From positions 1-52,878 of the forward strand of contig JAHHHT010000047.1 of assembly GCA_019359235.1 (NCBI GenBank): a stretch of 52,878 bases of DNA, written 5' to 3'. Of the stretch, positions 47,501-52,878 are shown piece after piece (within the stretch, counting starts at the first letter, position 1; the number at the start of each line of letters is the position of its first letter). A program made the translations under genes and the position numbers. Origin of the DNA: Oscillatoria princeps RMCB-10. GTDB taxonomy: Bacteria > Cyanobacteriota > Cyanobacteriia > Cyanobacteriales > Oscillatoriaceae. Under the pieces are notes generated by a model. That model worked only from the letters and a program-made list of their open reading frames with translations. It searched no databases and was not told the origin of the DNA.

Positions 47501-47779
47501 ATGAGAAGCATCTATTTCCTGTAGAGGAAGTTTGAGCTGTTGATGAATAACTTGAAATGTTTTTCCTTTGATGGCGGTATAAGTAGTTCGGAGAATCGGG
47601 TGGCGATTCACAATATTTTGCCACGCACGATGCCAAGCTTTAATGTCTATAGTTGAGTGAATTAGCGCTGCATTAAAAGCGTTATATGCCACGCTTTCAG
47701 GAGCCATCTGGTAGAGAAACCATAAAGCTTGCTGGCCCAGCGATAGAGGATGAAAGGATGCCGGTGTTTCTGGTGTCAT
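38591..47779 (-). CDS. Nonribosomal peptide synthetase, C-A-T-C-A-T-E-C
   Basis: A 3062-residue NRPS. Order and landmarks: C1 with HHIASDL near residue 141; A1 with YTSGSTGTPKG near 655; T1 FFELGGHSLL near 1045; C2 HHIISDGWS near 1245; A2 YTSGSTGKPKG near 1721; T2 FFELGGDSI near 2108; an epimerase domain (HHLAVDGVSW near 2300, EGHGRE, RTIGWFT); and C3 HHLLIDGWS near 2772, ending the protein. By eye the A1 pocket reads D-L-T-K-I-G-H-V-G-K, close to Asp codes, and A2 reads D-A-F-F-L-G-V-T-F-K, an Ile code. The T-E pair after A2 predicts D-(allo)Ile, and C3 should accept a D residue. C1 resembles starter/hybrid condensation domains, suggesting an acyl or upstream partner. No A-T-TE follows C3, and no phosphopantetheinyl transferase is in the window. 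Confidence 0.95.
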   Translation of the reverse strand: MTPETPASFHPLSLGQQALWFLYQMAPESVAYNAFNAALIHSTIDIKAWHRAWQNIVNRHPILRTTYTAIKGKTFQVIHQQLKLPLQEIDASHWNENELKEKIFLEAERLFNLEKEPAWRVTLFTRSEREHILLLTMHHIASDLWSSDLLFNELRLWYTAETEQVSLQQIEDSLPKNTPYPQFVHWQSEMLSGPKGEKLWEYWQKQLSGELPILNLPTDRPRPPVQSFRGETHIFRLNEELIRGLGEVARATGTTLYKLMLAAYFALLYRYTNQEDILVGTPMLGRPGREFKGVVGYFVNSVVLRASLSGNLTFQDLLAQLSSKVKEAQRHQDYPFPLLVEKLQPQRDPSRSPLFQVNFTWQKQRWCESGKELGFKMEPYPIGHQRGATFDLDVMVMEMGEVFQVGWEYNTDLFDGATISRMAGHFQNLLEGIVANPHQKLSELPLFTAAERHQLLVEWNNTNIVQIKSSFAALTASPSLKGRGGEKRKNYASSQLGFALKSQKCVHQLFEVQVELTPDAVAVVFEDKPLTYRQLNAKANQLAHHLQKLGVKPEVLVGICVERSLEMMVGLLGILKAGGAYVPLDPAFPKQRLAAMLEDSQVPVLVTSSHLVDGLLTRQTDAVCLDTDWETIALESEENPVSVVRPEHLVYVIYTSGSTGTPKGVAIEHRQLLNYLHSIQQILNVPNASFATVSTFAADLGNTVIFPALCGGGCLHIISQDRATDPKALAEYFRQHAIDCLKIVPSHLKALLAETASILPRKRLILGGEALSWELVEKVWECAPDSLIFNHYGPTETTVGVLTYQVKHGQVRRDSQTVPLGRPISNTEIYILDSHFQPVPVGTAGELYIGGAGLGRGYLNRPELTAEKFIANPFAGAPGEARLYKTGDKARYLPDGNIEFLGRIDNQVKIRGFRIELGEIESLLVQHPDVRSAVVIAREDTPGDKRLVAYVVPKQEPAPTWSDLRRFLFEQLPEYMVPATFVILEALPLTVNGKVDRRALPAPEFKPELQWSLVAPRTPIEEMLASIWADVLRIELVGVHHNFFELGGHSLLTIQVISRVRDILAVELPLRNFFEAPTIAEFAELIENSLKNGQSVETLPLLSIPRSKSIPLSFAQARLWFLDQLQPNSSLYNIPLALRLSGQLNIAALQSSINEIIQRHEAFRTNFTTGEEGQPVQIIASTLNLKLLVVDLLHLPESSREIEAQQLANEEGNRPFNLEQEPLLRGTVLQLGETEYVLLLTMHHIISDGWSLGIFIRELTELYKAFSVGKPPALPLLPVQYADFAVWQRQWFSGEILETQLHYWKEQLKNAPDLLELPTDRPRKAVFTFQGGYHYAALDKELSAKLTALSKRTGVTLFMTLFAAFQTLLYRLSGSDDIVVGTPVAGRNRREIEGLIGFFVNTLVLRTHLDGDPSFEELLRRVREVALQAYTHQDLPFEQLVEILQPTRDLSYTPLFQVMFALDNAGVPSLKLPELTGSLYPVKIGTAKFDLTLSMDNTADGLVGEWEYNADLFDETTIARMAGHFQTLLEAIAANPQQMISALPLLADRERHQLLIDWNNNQTEYPNDKCIHQLFEEQVTRSPSSVAVVFEGEHLTYRELNERANQLAHYLRSLGVRPEVLVGLCVERSLAMVIGILGILKVGGAYVPIDPAYPQERLAFMLEDSSVSVLLTQEKLVEKLPLNSARVVCLDRDIEKIAFHSKKNPSSTVAPDNLAYVIYTSGSTGKPKGVAVPHQAVNRLVLNTNYINLQPLDVVAFASNFSFDAATFEIWGALVNGAKLVIITQNVALSPNDFAAQIHDQGVTVLFLTTALFNLLTREVPSAIQSVRYLLFGGEAVEPKWVKEVLKKGSPQRVLHVYGPTENTTFTTWYLVQDVPEEATTIPIGRPIANTQVYLLDTQMQPVPVGVPGELYIGGDGLARGYLNRPDLTNEKFIPHPFSDKPGERLYKTGDKARYLPDGNIEFLGRIDNQVKIRGFRIELGEIETAIAQYPGVRGNAVIAREDFPGQKYLTAYIVPNHSEAIASKDLRDFLKEKLPNYMIPAAFVMLDSLPLTPNGKVDGKALPRPQTTRQEKALKVAPATKSEQTLAKIWREVLHLEQVGIYDNFFELGGDSILSILIISKANQAGLQLTPKQLFERQTIAELASVAMATETAKAEQGLVGGPLPLTPIQHWFFEKNLPALHHFNQAFLLEVPQELDPALLERAVQQLLVHHDALRLRYSQTSEGWQQVNALPDEAVPFSQVDLSALPETASILKMEAKASELQASLNLSNGPLVRVALFNLGSHKPSRLLLVIHHLAVDGVSWRILLEDMQTACQQLQTGKPIQLPPKTTSFRDWAIKLNEYARSDAARKELTYWQDISRKQITRLPVDYTVGANTVADARTVSVSLNVEETRALLQDVPRAYRTQINDVLLTALVQVLAAKSGSRSVLVDLEGHGREEILSDVDLSRTIGWFTTIFPVLLELEATDNLGETLKSIKEQLRAVPNRGIGYGLLRFLSEDAEVAEKLQALPTAEVSFNYLGQFDWGMLKDSLFKPAKESVGSAHSLQEHRSHLLDVNGLVAEGQLQLDWTYSANYHQRATIEELAREYIEALRSLIAHCQSPDAGGYTPSDFPLAKLDRPKLQRLLADEKDIEDIYPLSPQQQVMLSHTVRTPEDSAYFVQTSFTIHGKLNCSAFKQAWEQLVTMHQVFRTSFRWQELDKPLQVVHSTIELPWSHYDWQSLTASEQQQQLEVFLRKELELGFQPNQAPLMRLALVKLSSERYKFVWTCHHLLIDGWSAPILMQEVFAFYEALNQDETLHYTPPRPYRDYIGWLLEQDLSGAEAFWQQAILGFSPTPLGVRRALEHQDGQKPLYYHERLQLSATATAALRFVAQQHNLTLNTLVQGAWALLLSRYSGQSDVVFGSTVSGRPPALSGVESMVGMFINTLPVRVQVPEETELLPWLMLLQAQQIEREYYSYTPLMEIHWMGNIPQEIPLFESNLRFQNYPTREKLAQQNSENSLEFSDFDGVDFWHYPLNLVVEPDTELLLRITSDLRCFEPSTIIQILEDLKIILGDFVRELH

Positions 47780-48106
47780 GGGGGTGATATTATCATTCAG
47801 GACTGGGATATTTTGTTCGGAAGGTATTCTGGGGTTGTAGCTAAAGTGATAAATCTTGGTTTTTGAGTGTCTTTAATTCGGGCTGGCGCATTTAGTCCGA
47901 GCTTTTAGGTAAAGCTCGGACTAAATGTTTGAGGTCAAAGTCGCCAACGCTGGGACGCTTTCAAAGTCGGTCAATTTCAAAAAAGATGGAGGGGCGGAGA
48001 AGCGAGCGCATTTGAATAATGACGGGTCGGGAGATCAAACCATCACTTCTTATTTAGGAGCGCTCACTTATTATTCAAACAAACTTGTGTCCCAACTAAT
48101 TTCGCT
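47780..48106. other. Gap between GMC oxidoreductase and NRPS with two inverted repeats
   Basis: This contains a 17-bp perfect hairpin (separate entry) and TTTGAATAAT (48012-48021) with its complement ATTATTCAAA (48070-48079). It should carry the NRPS promoter. No gene is supported. Confidence 0.5.
47889..47927. repeat. Perfect 17-bp inverted repeat with 5-nt loop
   Basis: CATTTAGTCCGAGCTTT, loop TAGGT, AAAGCTCGGACTAAATG. No T run follows on either strand, so a simple terminator is doubtful; it could pause transcription between the oxidoreductase and the NRPS genes. Confidence 0.8.
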
Positions 48107-49708
48107 TTAATTACGAAGGATATGGTTGGCGGCACGGATAGCTAAGGCAGCAGCCGTTAATGTTGGATTAGCACCATTAGGCTTAGGAATGACACCAGGT
48201 CCTCCCAGATATAGATTGTCAAATCCCCAAACTTTCGAGTGTGCATCCACAACACTTGTCCCATCATCACTTTCACCCATCCGATAGGTTCCCATACTGT
48301 GGAGGGAACTTCCAGGTGCCATAAACTGGGGACGAGCCTCTGGCGTAGGCAGAAATCCACCTATAGATAGCCCAACTTCTGTCATATCTTGCATCATTCG
48401 ATGTGCATTCTCAGCGTCCTGTTCTGGATATTGAAAGTGGAATGTAGGCTGAGGCATACCGTGGATGTCAAAAATCTCTTCTTCAAATGTGACGTAGTTG
48501 GTTGGCATCTGGTCAACAAAACCAAACCAGCGTAGGTCAACAACTAACCGGTCATCAATATTATCTGGAACTATACCGTAACTGAAGTTATCTTTATGGA
48601 TTTGGCAGTGCCACGGACGATCTTTTTGCACAGGTATCCATAGAGTTGGATCTGGATCGTACAAAGGAATATCAATAGGATCTTTTTGGTTTCCAGCAAC
48701 ATGAAACATCTTAGGAGATTCCTTAAAATAAGGTTTTTCTTCAGCCTTTATTTCTGCAACTATCTCTTTACTAAGAACAATTTGCCCGAAAGTCATTATG
48801 TGTTCAGACAGATAACAGCCCAGTGCTTTGGGACGAATCTGAGAGTTCCACAAAAGTTGTGGTGTTTTAATAGCAGCAGCCGCAACGATAAAGATATCAG
48901 CGTAAATCTCTACTTTTTCCCAAGGTTCCGTACTCTGCACCTCTGCATACTCAACTTTACCGCCCTTATGGTGCAACTTTTGCACTATATGATTAGGGAG
49001 AACCCTGATGTTTGGGTTAGGAAGATTTTCCTCGGTAGTTAGCACTGGCTTGAGGATATCATAAGGCCCAGTCCAGTGGATAAAAGCCTCACCTTCTCCA
49101 TCCTCGCGACGCTGTGCTGCCACTGGCAAATTTTGGATAGGATAATTAGGATCGAGTTGGTTGTTATAATGTGCCTCTAGTCGGCGCTTAATAGCCGCAC
49201 CTCGTAAAGAACGCTCAAAAACATTCGTATGGGTGTTAAAATATTTTTCCGCCTGTGCGTATAGTTCATCCCATTCGGTAATATAGTGCCAGCGCTCAAG
49301 CTCTGGATGTAGCCGGGGGGTGGCGCATGTCCAGTGGATACCCATCCCACCAACAGCAAAAGCCGCTTGAGCATAGGGCATATTGGTGTTAGGGTCTTGT
49401 TTTGGGTTCATATTGTTACGAACAGCCCCAGCAGCCCAGTATGCGCTCGGATCGAGATTTGGAAGTTTCACATTACTTGTTGGTATGGACAGCTTATAAA
49501 GCTCCGAATTGACAATTTGTGAGAAGTTGGTCCTATCTTTTTGATAAAGATAAGCGTTTTTGAGATGTTCACCGGGCTGAGGGGATCGTTGAGGCCCCGC
49601 GTCAACCAAAATCACGCTTTTGCCATTCTCAACAAGGTGACGGGCAAAAGTTGCACCAACAGGCCCAGAACCTATTATTACTACTTCAGCGCTGATTTTA
49701 CAGGACAT
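48107..49708 (-). CDS. GMC-family FAD oxidoreductase (pyranose oxidase-like)
   Basis: A 533-residue flavoprotein. The FAD-binding motif VVIIGSGPVGATFARHL is at residues 9-25, AVGGMGIHWTCATPR follows near 120, and the C-terminus has SLHSMGTYRMGESDDGTSVV and NLYLGGPGVIPKPNGANPTL, the GMC end motif with catalytic His and Asn. It oxidises an alcohol with FAD; the layout is nearest to the pyranose 2-oxidase/sugar-oxidase branch. It sits 330 bp upstream of the NRPS on the same strand and could tailor its product or precursor, but no proof exists. The region has lower GC than the housekeeping genes around, hinting at a transferred locus. Confidence 0.85.
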   Translation of the reverse strand: MSCKISAEVVIIGSGPVGATFARHLVENGKSVILVDAGPQRSPQPGEHLKNAYLYQKDRTNFSQIVNSELYKLSIPTSNVKLPNLDPSAYWAAGAVRNNMNPKQDPNTNMPYAQAAFAVGGMGIHWTCATPRLHPELERWHYITEWDELYAQAEKYFNTHTNVFERSLRGAAIKRRLEAHYNNQLDPNYPIQNLPVAAQRREDGEGEAFIHWTGPYDILKPVLTTEENLPNPNIRVLPNHIVQKLHHKGGKVEYAEVQSTEPWEKVEIYADIFIVAAAAIKTPQLLWNSQIRPKALGCYLSEHIMTFGQIVLSKEIVAEIKAEEKPYFKESPKMFHVAGNQKDPIDIPLYDPDPTLWIPVQKDRPWHCQIHKDNFSYGIVPDNIDDRLVVDLRWFGFVDQMPTNYVTFEEEIFDIHGMPQPTFHFQYPEQDAENAHRMMQDMTEVGLSIGGFLPTPEARPQFMAPGSSLHSMGTYRMGESDDGTSVVDAHSKVWGFDNLYLGGPGVIPKPNGANPTLTAAALAIRAANHILRN

Positions 49709-50064
49709 GTAGAATCTCCTAAATTAATAGCTTTCTGTGAATATGTCGTTATGAACTTCGCTGCTCCCGATAAAATCGGTCAAAAGATGTGCCCCTCTTC
49801 CAGCAGAGTTAAGGTGAACAAGCATTTTCTGGCAGCCGAAATCATCCCAGAATCGAGAAGACCACCTAAGGGCGGATTTGGTCATCCGAAATCAGCCAAT
49901 TGGCATCGCCAATCATTACTGATCATCTCGGTTCCTCTACTATAGAGACGCTCTAGAATCCAAATTGTGAATTTTTCAACCGGCTGGTGGTTAGAGAATC
50001 TACTCAACATCAACGATCTCAGGGCTTATGCGCCGCCTTCGCCACTCTCGCGCACTAAGTATCC
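49709..50064. other. Intergenic region, no gene seen
   Basis: It lies between the sigma factor stop and the start of the GMC oxidoreductase gene, so the latter's promoter is expected here. No repeat of the families found elsewhere was recognised. Confidence 0.4.
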
Positions 50065-51729
50065 CTAGTGGACGATCGCCCCCATTCTCCCGCAACTTTC
50101 CCCACCGGCACCCATTGTCGCCCCCACACCACCGGCACCACTCACCCTCACCTCCAACACCCATTCCCTTATGCCATAAAGCAGCTGCGAACCACCGAAA
50201 CAGTGCAGCCACCGAGAGAATGCCCCTACTACCGGCTTCCCGATAAAATTAAATTCGGATAACCTCCCCCCAGAACTCGCCGCAACAGAATCCGACTCAG
50301 AATCCCCCACAGATCCCGCAACCACCGGCAACTCCTGACCGGCAACACACTCCACTTCCGCCACCGCAACAGATTTTGTCACCGGCACCCCCACAACCGG
50401 CTCAACTCCCCCATTCCCCTGGGACATTTCCTCAATTGCCGGCTCCCTTCCCACCGGCATCACCGGCAATTCCATTGTTGTCCCATCCTCCGCTTCCAGA
50501 ATTGCCGGCACTTCACAGAAGCGCTGTCCCACATTCAGGCAAAAAATCTCTTGCCGGTTCCCCATCTCTTGATGAGACACCTCTTCATCTTCCTCTAACT
50601 TGGACAGCCACCGAGAGAATGCCCCTACTACCGGCTTCCCGATAAAACCAAATTCCTCCAACCTCCCCCCATAACTCCCCGCAACAGAATCCGACTCAGA
50701 ATACCCCACAAATCCCGCAACCACCGGCAACTCCTCACCGGCAACACACTCCACTTCCGCCACCGCAACAGATTTTGTCACCGGCACCCTCACAACCGGC
50801 TCAAATTCCCCATTTCCCTGGGACATTTCCTCAATTGCCGGCTCCCTTACCACCGGCATCACCGCCAATTCCATTATTGTCCCATCCTCCCCTTCCAGAA
50901 TTGCCGGCACTTCACAGAAGCGCTCTCCCACATTCTGGCAAGAAATCTCTTGCGGTTCCCCCATCTCTTGATGAGACAGCTCTTCATCTCCCTCTAACTG
51001 TTCCGATAAAGTCACAGTCTCAGGCAGAATCGGTTCAACTTGAGCAGCCTTCTGAGCAGGCTTCTTAGACTTGGCTGGTTTGGCTGCAACCTTGGCTGTA
51101 TCCGGTTCCGTTCCATCCTCCCCGATAAAATATCCCCGCAACTTCTTTGCCAGAATGGCCCGCGCCTGGGAGATGCGCTTGCAGACATTCTGGTAGGGAA
51201 CCTTTTGCCTTTCGGCTATCTCTTGATGAGACAGTTCTTCATAAAAATGTAGCATAAAAGTCTCGCGCATCGTGGCCGGCAACTCATCAATAGCGCGGCG
51301 AATCACCATTTTTTTATCTTCCCGCTCCAAGGCGCTTGCCGGTGTGTCGCCACCAGAAACCAGTCCTACCTCCTCTCGCTCCGCATACACTTCTATATCC
51401 TCAACTTGCTTCGCACAAGGGCGACGCTGCATATCGAGCCAGAAGTTACGAACCAGCGCCGTCACCCAAGATTTGAAGTTAGCGATTTTTCCCGCGTAAT
51501 TTTGCACCTTTTCCCTAGCTTTAAGCATCGCCTGACTCAGCAGGTCTTCCGCTTCCGTTTCGTTGCCGTTCTTCCAACGGATACAGCAACGAAACAGGTA
51601 GTCTTGGTACTTTTGCCAGAGTGGCCAGAAGGCACGGATGTCACCGGCAGCAAGCCGCTGTAACAGTTGCTGATCTTCGTCAGGATTGTCTTGCATGTAG
51701 ATGCTTTCGTTAAACTTACCAACGGCCAT
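50065..51729 (-). CDS. ECF-like sigma factor with long C-terminal extension of duplicated region-4-like repeats
   Basis: A 554-residue protein. Residues 20-105 are sigma region 2 (AFWPLWQKYQDYLFRCCIRW, FKSWVTALVRNFWLDMQRR); residues 148-200 are region 4 with its helix-turn-helix (EELSHQEIAERQKVPYQNVC). ECF factors normally end about here. A Lys/Ala/Pro linker follows, then two tandem copies of a 133-residue unit (about 242-374 and 375-507), then a Gly-rich tail. Each unit opens with a worn copy of region 4 (EELSHQEMGEPQEISCQNVG; EEVSHQEMGNRQEIFCLNVG) and ends FIGKPVVGAFSRWL. The DNA period is 399 bp. It likely directs RNA polymerase to a small regulon, with the tail perhaps as a built-in control. 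No anti-sigma gene adjoins. ATG 51729 is used; ATG 51696 is possible. Confidence 0.85.
   Translation of the reverse strand: MAVGKFNESIYMQDNPDEDQQLLQRLAAGDIRAFWPLWQKYQDYLFRCCIRWKNGNETEAEDLLSQAMLKAREKVQNYAGKIANFKSWVTALVRNFWLDMQRRPCAKQVEDIEVYAEREEVGLVSGGDTPASALEREDKKMVIRRAIDELPATMRETFMLHFYEELSHQEIAERQKVPYQNVCKRISQARAILAKKLRGYFIGEDGTEPDTAKVAAKPAKSKKPAQKAAQVEPILPETVTLSEQLEGDEELSHQEMGEPQEISCQNVGERFCEVPAILEGEDGTIMELAVMPVVREPAIEEMSQGNGEFEPVVRVPVTKSVAVAEVECVAGEELPVVAGFVGYSESDSVAGSYGGRLEEFGFIGKPVVGAFSRWLSKLEEDEEVSHQEMGNRQEIFCLNVGQRFCEVPAILEAEDGTTMELPVMPVGREPAIEEMSQGNGGVEPVVGVPVTKSVAVAEVECVAGQELPVVAGSVGDSESDSVAASSGGRLSEFNFIGKPVVGAFSRWLHCFGGSQLLYGIREWVLEVRVSGAGGVGATMGAGGESCGRMGAIVH
50208..51005. repeat. 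Two 399-bp tandem repeats within the sigma factor gene
   Basis: GCCACCGAGAGAATGCCCCT starts at 50208 and again at 50607. Both copies keep the reading frame. A third, older and partial copy (about 51110-51250) is the true region-4 coding DNA, recognisable by TCTCTTGATGAGACAGTTCT against TCTCTTGATGAGACAGCTCT. Confidence 0.9.
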
Positions 51730-52085
51730 AATCCGGGAAATCGATAACTTTTGCAGTCAATTGGCTGGCGTTACGATAAGCGCTCGCCCCTGCTACAGCC
51801 AGAGCTATAGCCGGTGCTGTGCGCTTCTATTAGCTAGACGTTTTTGTCAGGCAATTTGTGAATTCTGCCGTTGCTTAGCAAAGCGGCTGCGCTAACAGCT
51901 AGGGACGCGGCTTCCGCACTCCCACCCTGCAGATATACCGATACTGCTGGCGAATTGATAGGGGGTTATACCCCTTGAGATGTCGGCGGTGTCGGCAAAT
52001 AGGGCCTCCCACATTTGTGGGATAAAGAACCCCACCCCCCAACCCCCTCCCCGCATGCGGGGAGGGGGAGTAAGAGAGGGTTGTG
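51730..52085. other. Upstream region of the sigma factor, with one REP element
   Basis: The sigma factor promoter should be here. A REP copy (CCCCTCCCCGCATGCGGGGA) lies at 52028-52069. No gene is supported. Confidence 0.5.
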
Positions 52086-52878
52086 GATGAATGCAAAAAG
52101 TTCAATCATCCTTCTACTGTGCAACGCCCATTTTTTCGCATGCGAAATCCCGCGATTCGCACTCCAACAAAAGCGCTCGCGCCACCAATGCTAAACACTG
52201 ATTCAAAGCGAATTTATCCCCACCTATTTTTCAGATGGAAGACAGCCAACACCCCCCACTGTCCGCCCAAACCCTCCAGCACAGTCCAAAAAGCCACCGC
52301 ATCTCCCGCACACCGGCGTCTGGCTCTTTCTGGCCCAGGTGCCCATCCCAGACAGATGCGTCAACCTCTCGGCGTAGGACAGGCGTCCCGCCTGTCCTCC
52401 CGCCTGTCCTCCCGCCTGTCCTCCCGCCTGTCCCCCAACCGGCTTTAAGCTGTGAGAGTGGGGTTCCCAGGACTGTGCAAAGAATTTTCATAATCCTTCC
52501 AGTGTCCAACCCCCCCAAAAGAGGTTCCCCACCGGCAGCAATCCCTAACTCCCCTAATGCCACCTCCCCACAAGCCGGCACCACCGGCACAACAGAAAGC
52601 CCCCCTCGGGGAAACCCACCGGCAACAATGCTTAACGCCCCATCTTCCAGGCGCTGCACAGCACAAGGATAATTGAAACTTTTTCCACAAGATCCAAAAC
52701 CTCTCAAACTCCCCCTCCCCGCACGCGGGGAGGGGGTTGGGGGGTGGGGTTCATCCCGCAATTGCCCACCGGCAACAATGCCTGGCGGCTCCTTTTCTTC
52801 TTGGCATTCCACAGTAGAACGATGATGGAAACTTTTTCCATTCATCCAAAACCCGCTCAAACTCCCCCTCCCCGCACG
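52086..52878. repeat. Repeat-dense intergenic DNA: four ~42-bp repeats, 12-bp tandem repeats and REPs
   Basis: A ~42-bp sequence of type CAAAAAGTTCAATCATCCTT plus CTACTGTGCAACGCC occurs at 52086-52130 and 52471-52512 (plus) and at 52645-52690 and 52803-52842 (minus). CGCCTGTCCTCC repeats four times at 52389-52436. REP copies lie at 52711-52752 and from 52863 to the edge. The 209-residue minus frame across this DNA is composed of these repeats and is not accepted as a gene. Confidence 0.75.

Noticed and set aside
47889-47927. Rho-independent terminator after the GMC oxidoreductase gene
   Set aside because: The hairpin is perfect but no T run follows on either strand, so it is listed as an inverted repeat only.
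49541-49945. 134-codon plus-strand frame
   Set aside because: It runs antisense over the oxidoreductase start and into the gap, with no domain and no ribosome site.
52231-52860. 209-codon minus-strand frame
   Set aside because: It is built from REP, tandem 12-bp and 42-bp repeats (GGRTGGRTGGRTGG) with no domain or ribosome site.

Overview
The window is a piece of a cyanobacterial chromosome, most likely from a filamentous form. The evidence is scattered HIP1 octamers (GCGATCGC), a cyanobacterial set of housekeeping genes (a CPP1-like J-domain protein, a pgeF-type laccase-domain protein, a pst operon with typical cyanobacterial PHO boxes), DUF4058 and DUF3368/UPF0175 genes, and families of hairpin repeats that fill almost every intergenic gap. 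No ribosomal RNA, CRISPR array or complete insertion sequence was seen. Gene order shows no long co-linear block: most genes are single or in pairs, and only the pst genes and the toxin-antitoxin pair are clear operons.

Layout. 1-4024: the N-terminal 1341 codons of a large RHS/YD-repeat surface protein, cut by the window edge. 4.4-9.3 kb: a class V aminotransferase, a tRNA-Asn(GUU) gene split by a group I intron, a YacP-type NYN nuclease, a WD40 protein and a small frameshifted membrane protein. 10-16 kb: an SDR dehydrogenase, a PaaK-like adenylating enzyme, DUF4058, DUF559 and a UbiD-family decarboxylase. 16-19.2 kb: two tandem paralogous NYN nuclease-LOTUS proteins, the first with a transposase-like zinc ribbon. 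19.2-23.3 kb: pstSCAB (high-affinity phosphate uptake) behind two PHO boxes. 23.5-34.6 kb: a second SDR, HPPD (plastoquinone/tocopherol pathway), CPP1-like, PgeF, BirA, an M23 peptidase, riboflavin synthase, a bifunctional-nuclease-family protein and an Fe-S aldo/keto reductase. 35.2-36.7 kb: a UPF0175/DUF3368 toxin-antitoxin pair with a decayed relic nearby.

36.9-49.7 kb is a small natural-product locus on the minus strand: a GMC oxidoreductase, a 3062-residue NRPS with order C-A-T-C-A-T-E-C, a thioesterase relic and an MFS exporter. Reading specificity residues by eye suggests Asp for the first adenylation domain and Ile for the second, the latter epimerised. The NRPS stops right after a third condensation domain, and the last ~50 codons of a thioesterase survive just before the exporter, so a terminal A-T(-TE) segment appears to have been lost or replaced.

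50-51.7 kb holds an ECF-like sigma factor whose long C-terminal tail is a perfect-period 399-bp tandem duplication; each copy starts with a degenerate version of the factor's own region-4 helix-turn-helix. The last kilobase is packed with short repeats and has no gene I can support.

The most notable signals are the intron-split tRNA-Asn, the tandem NYN-LOTUS genes, the region-4-derived repeats in the sigma factor, the truncated NRPS assembly line, and a 238-bp MITE-like element within TTAGGG-rich intergenic DNA.
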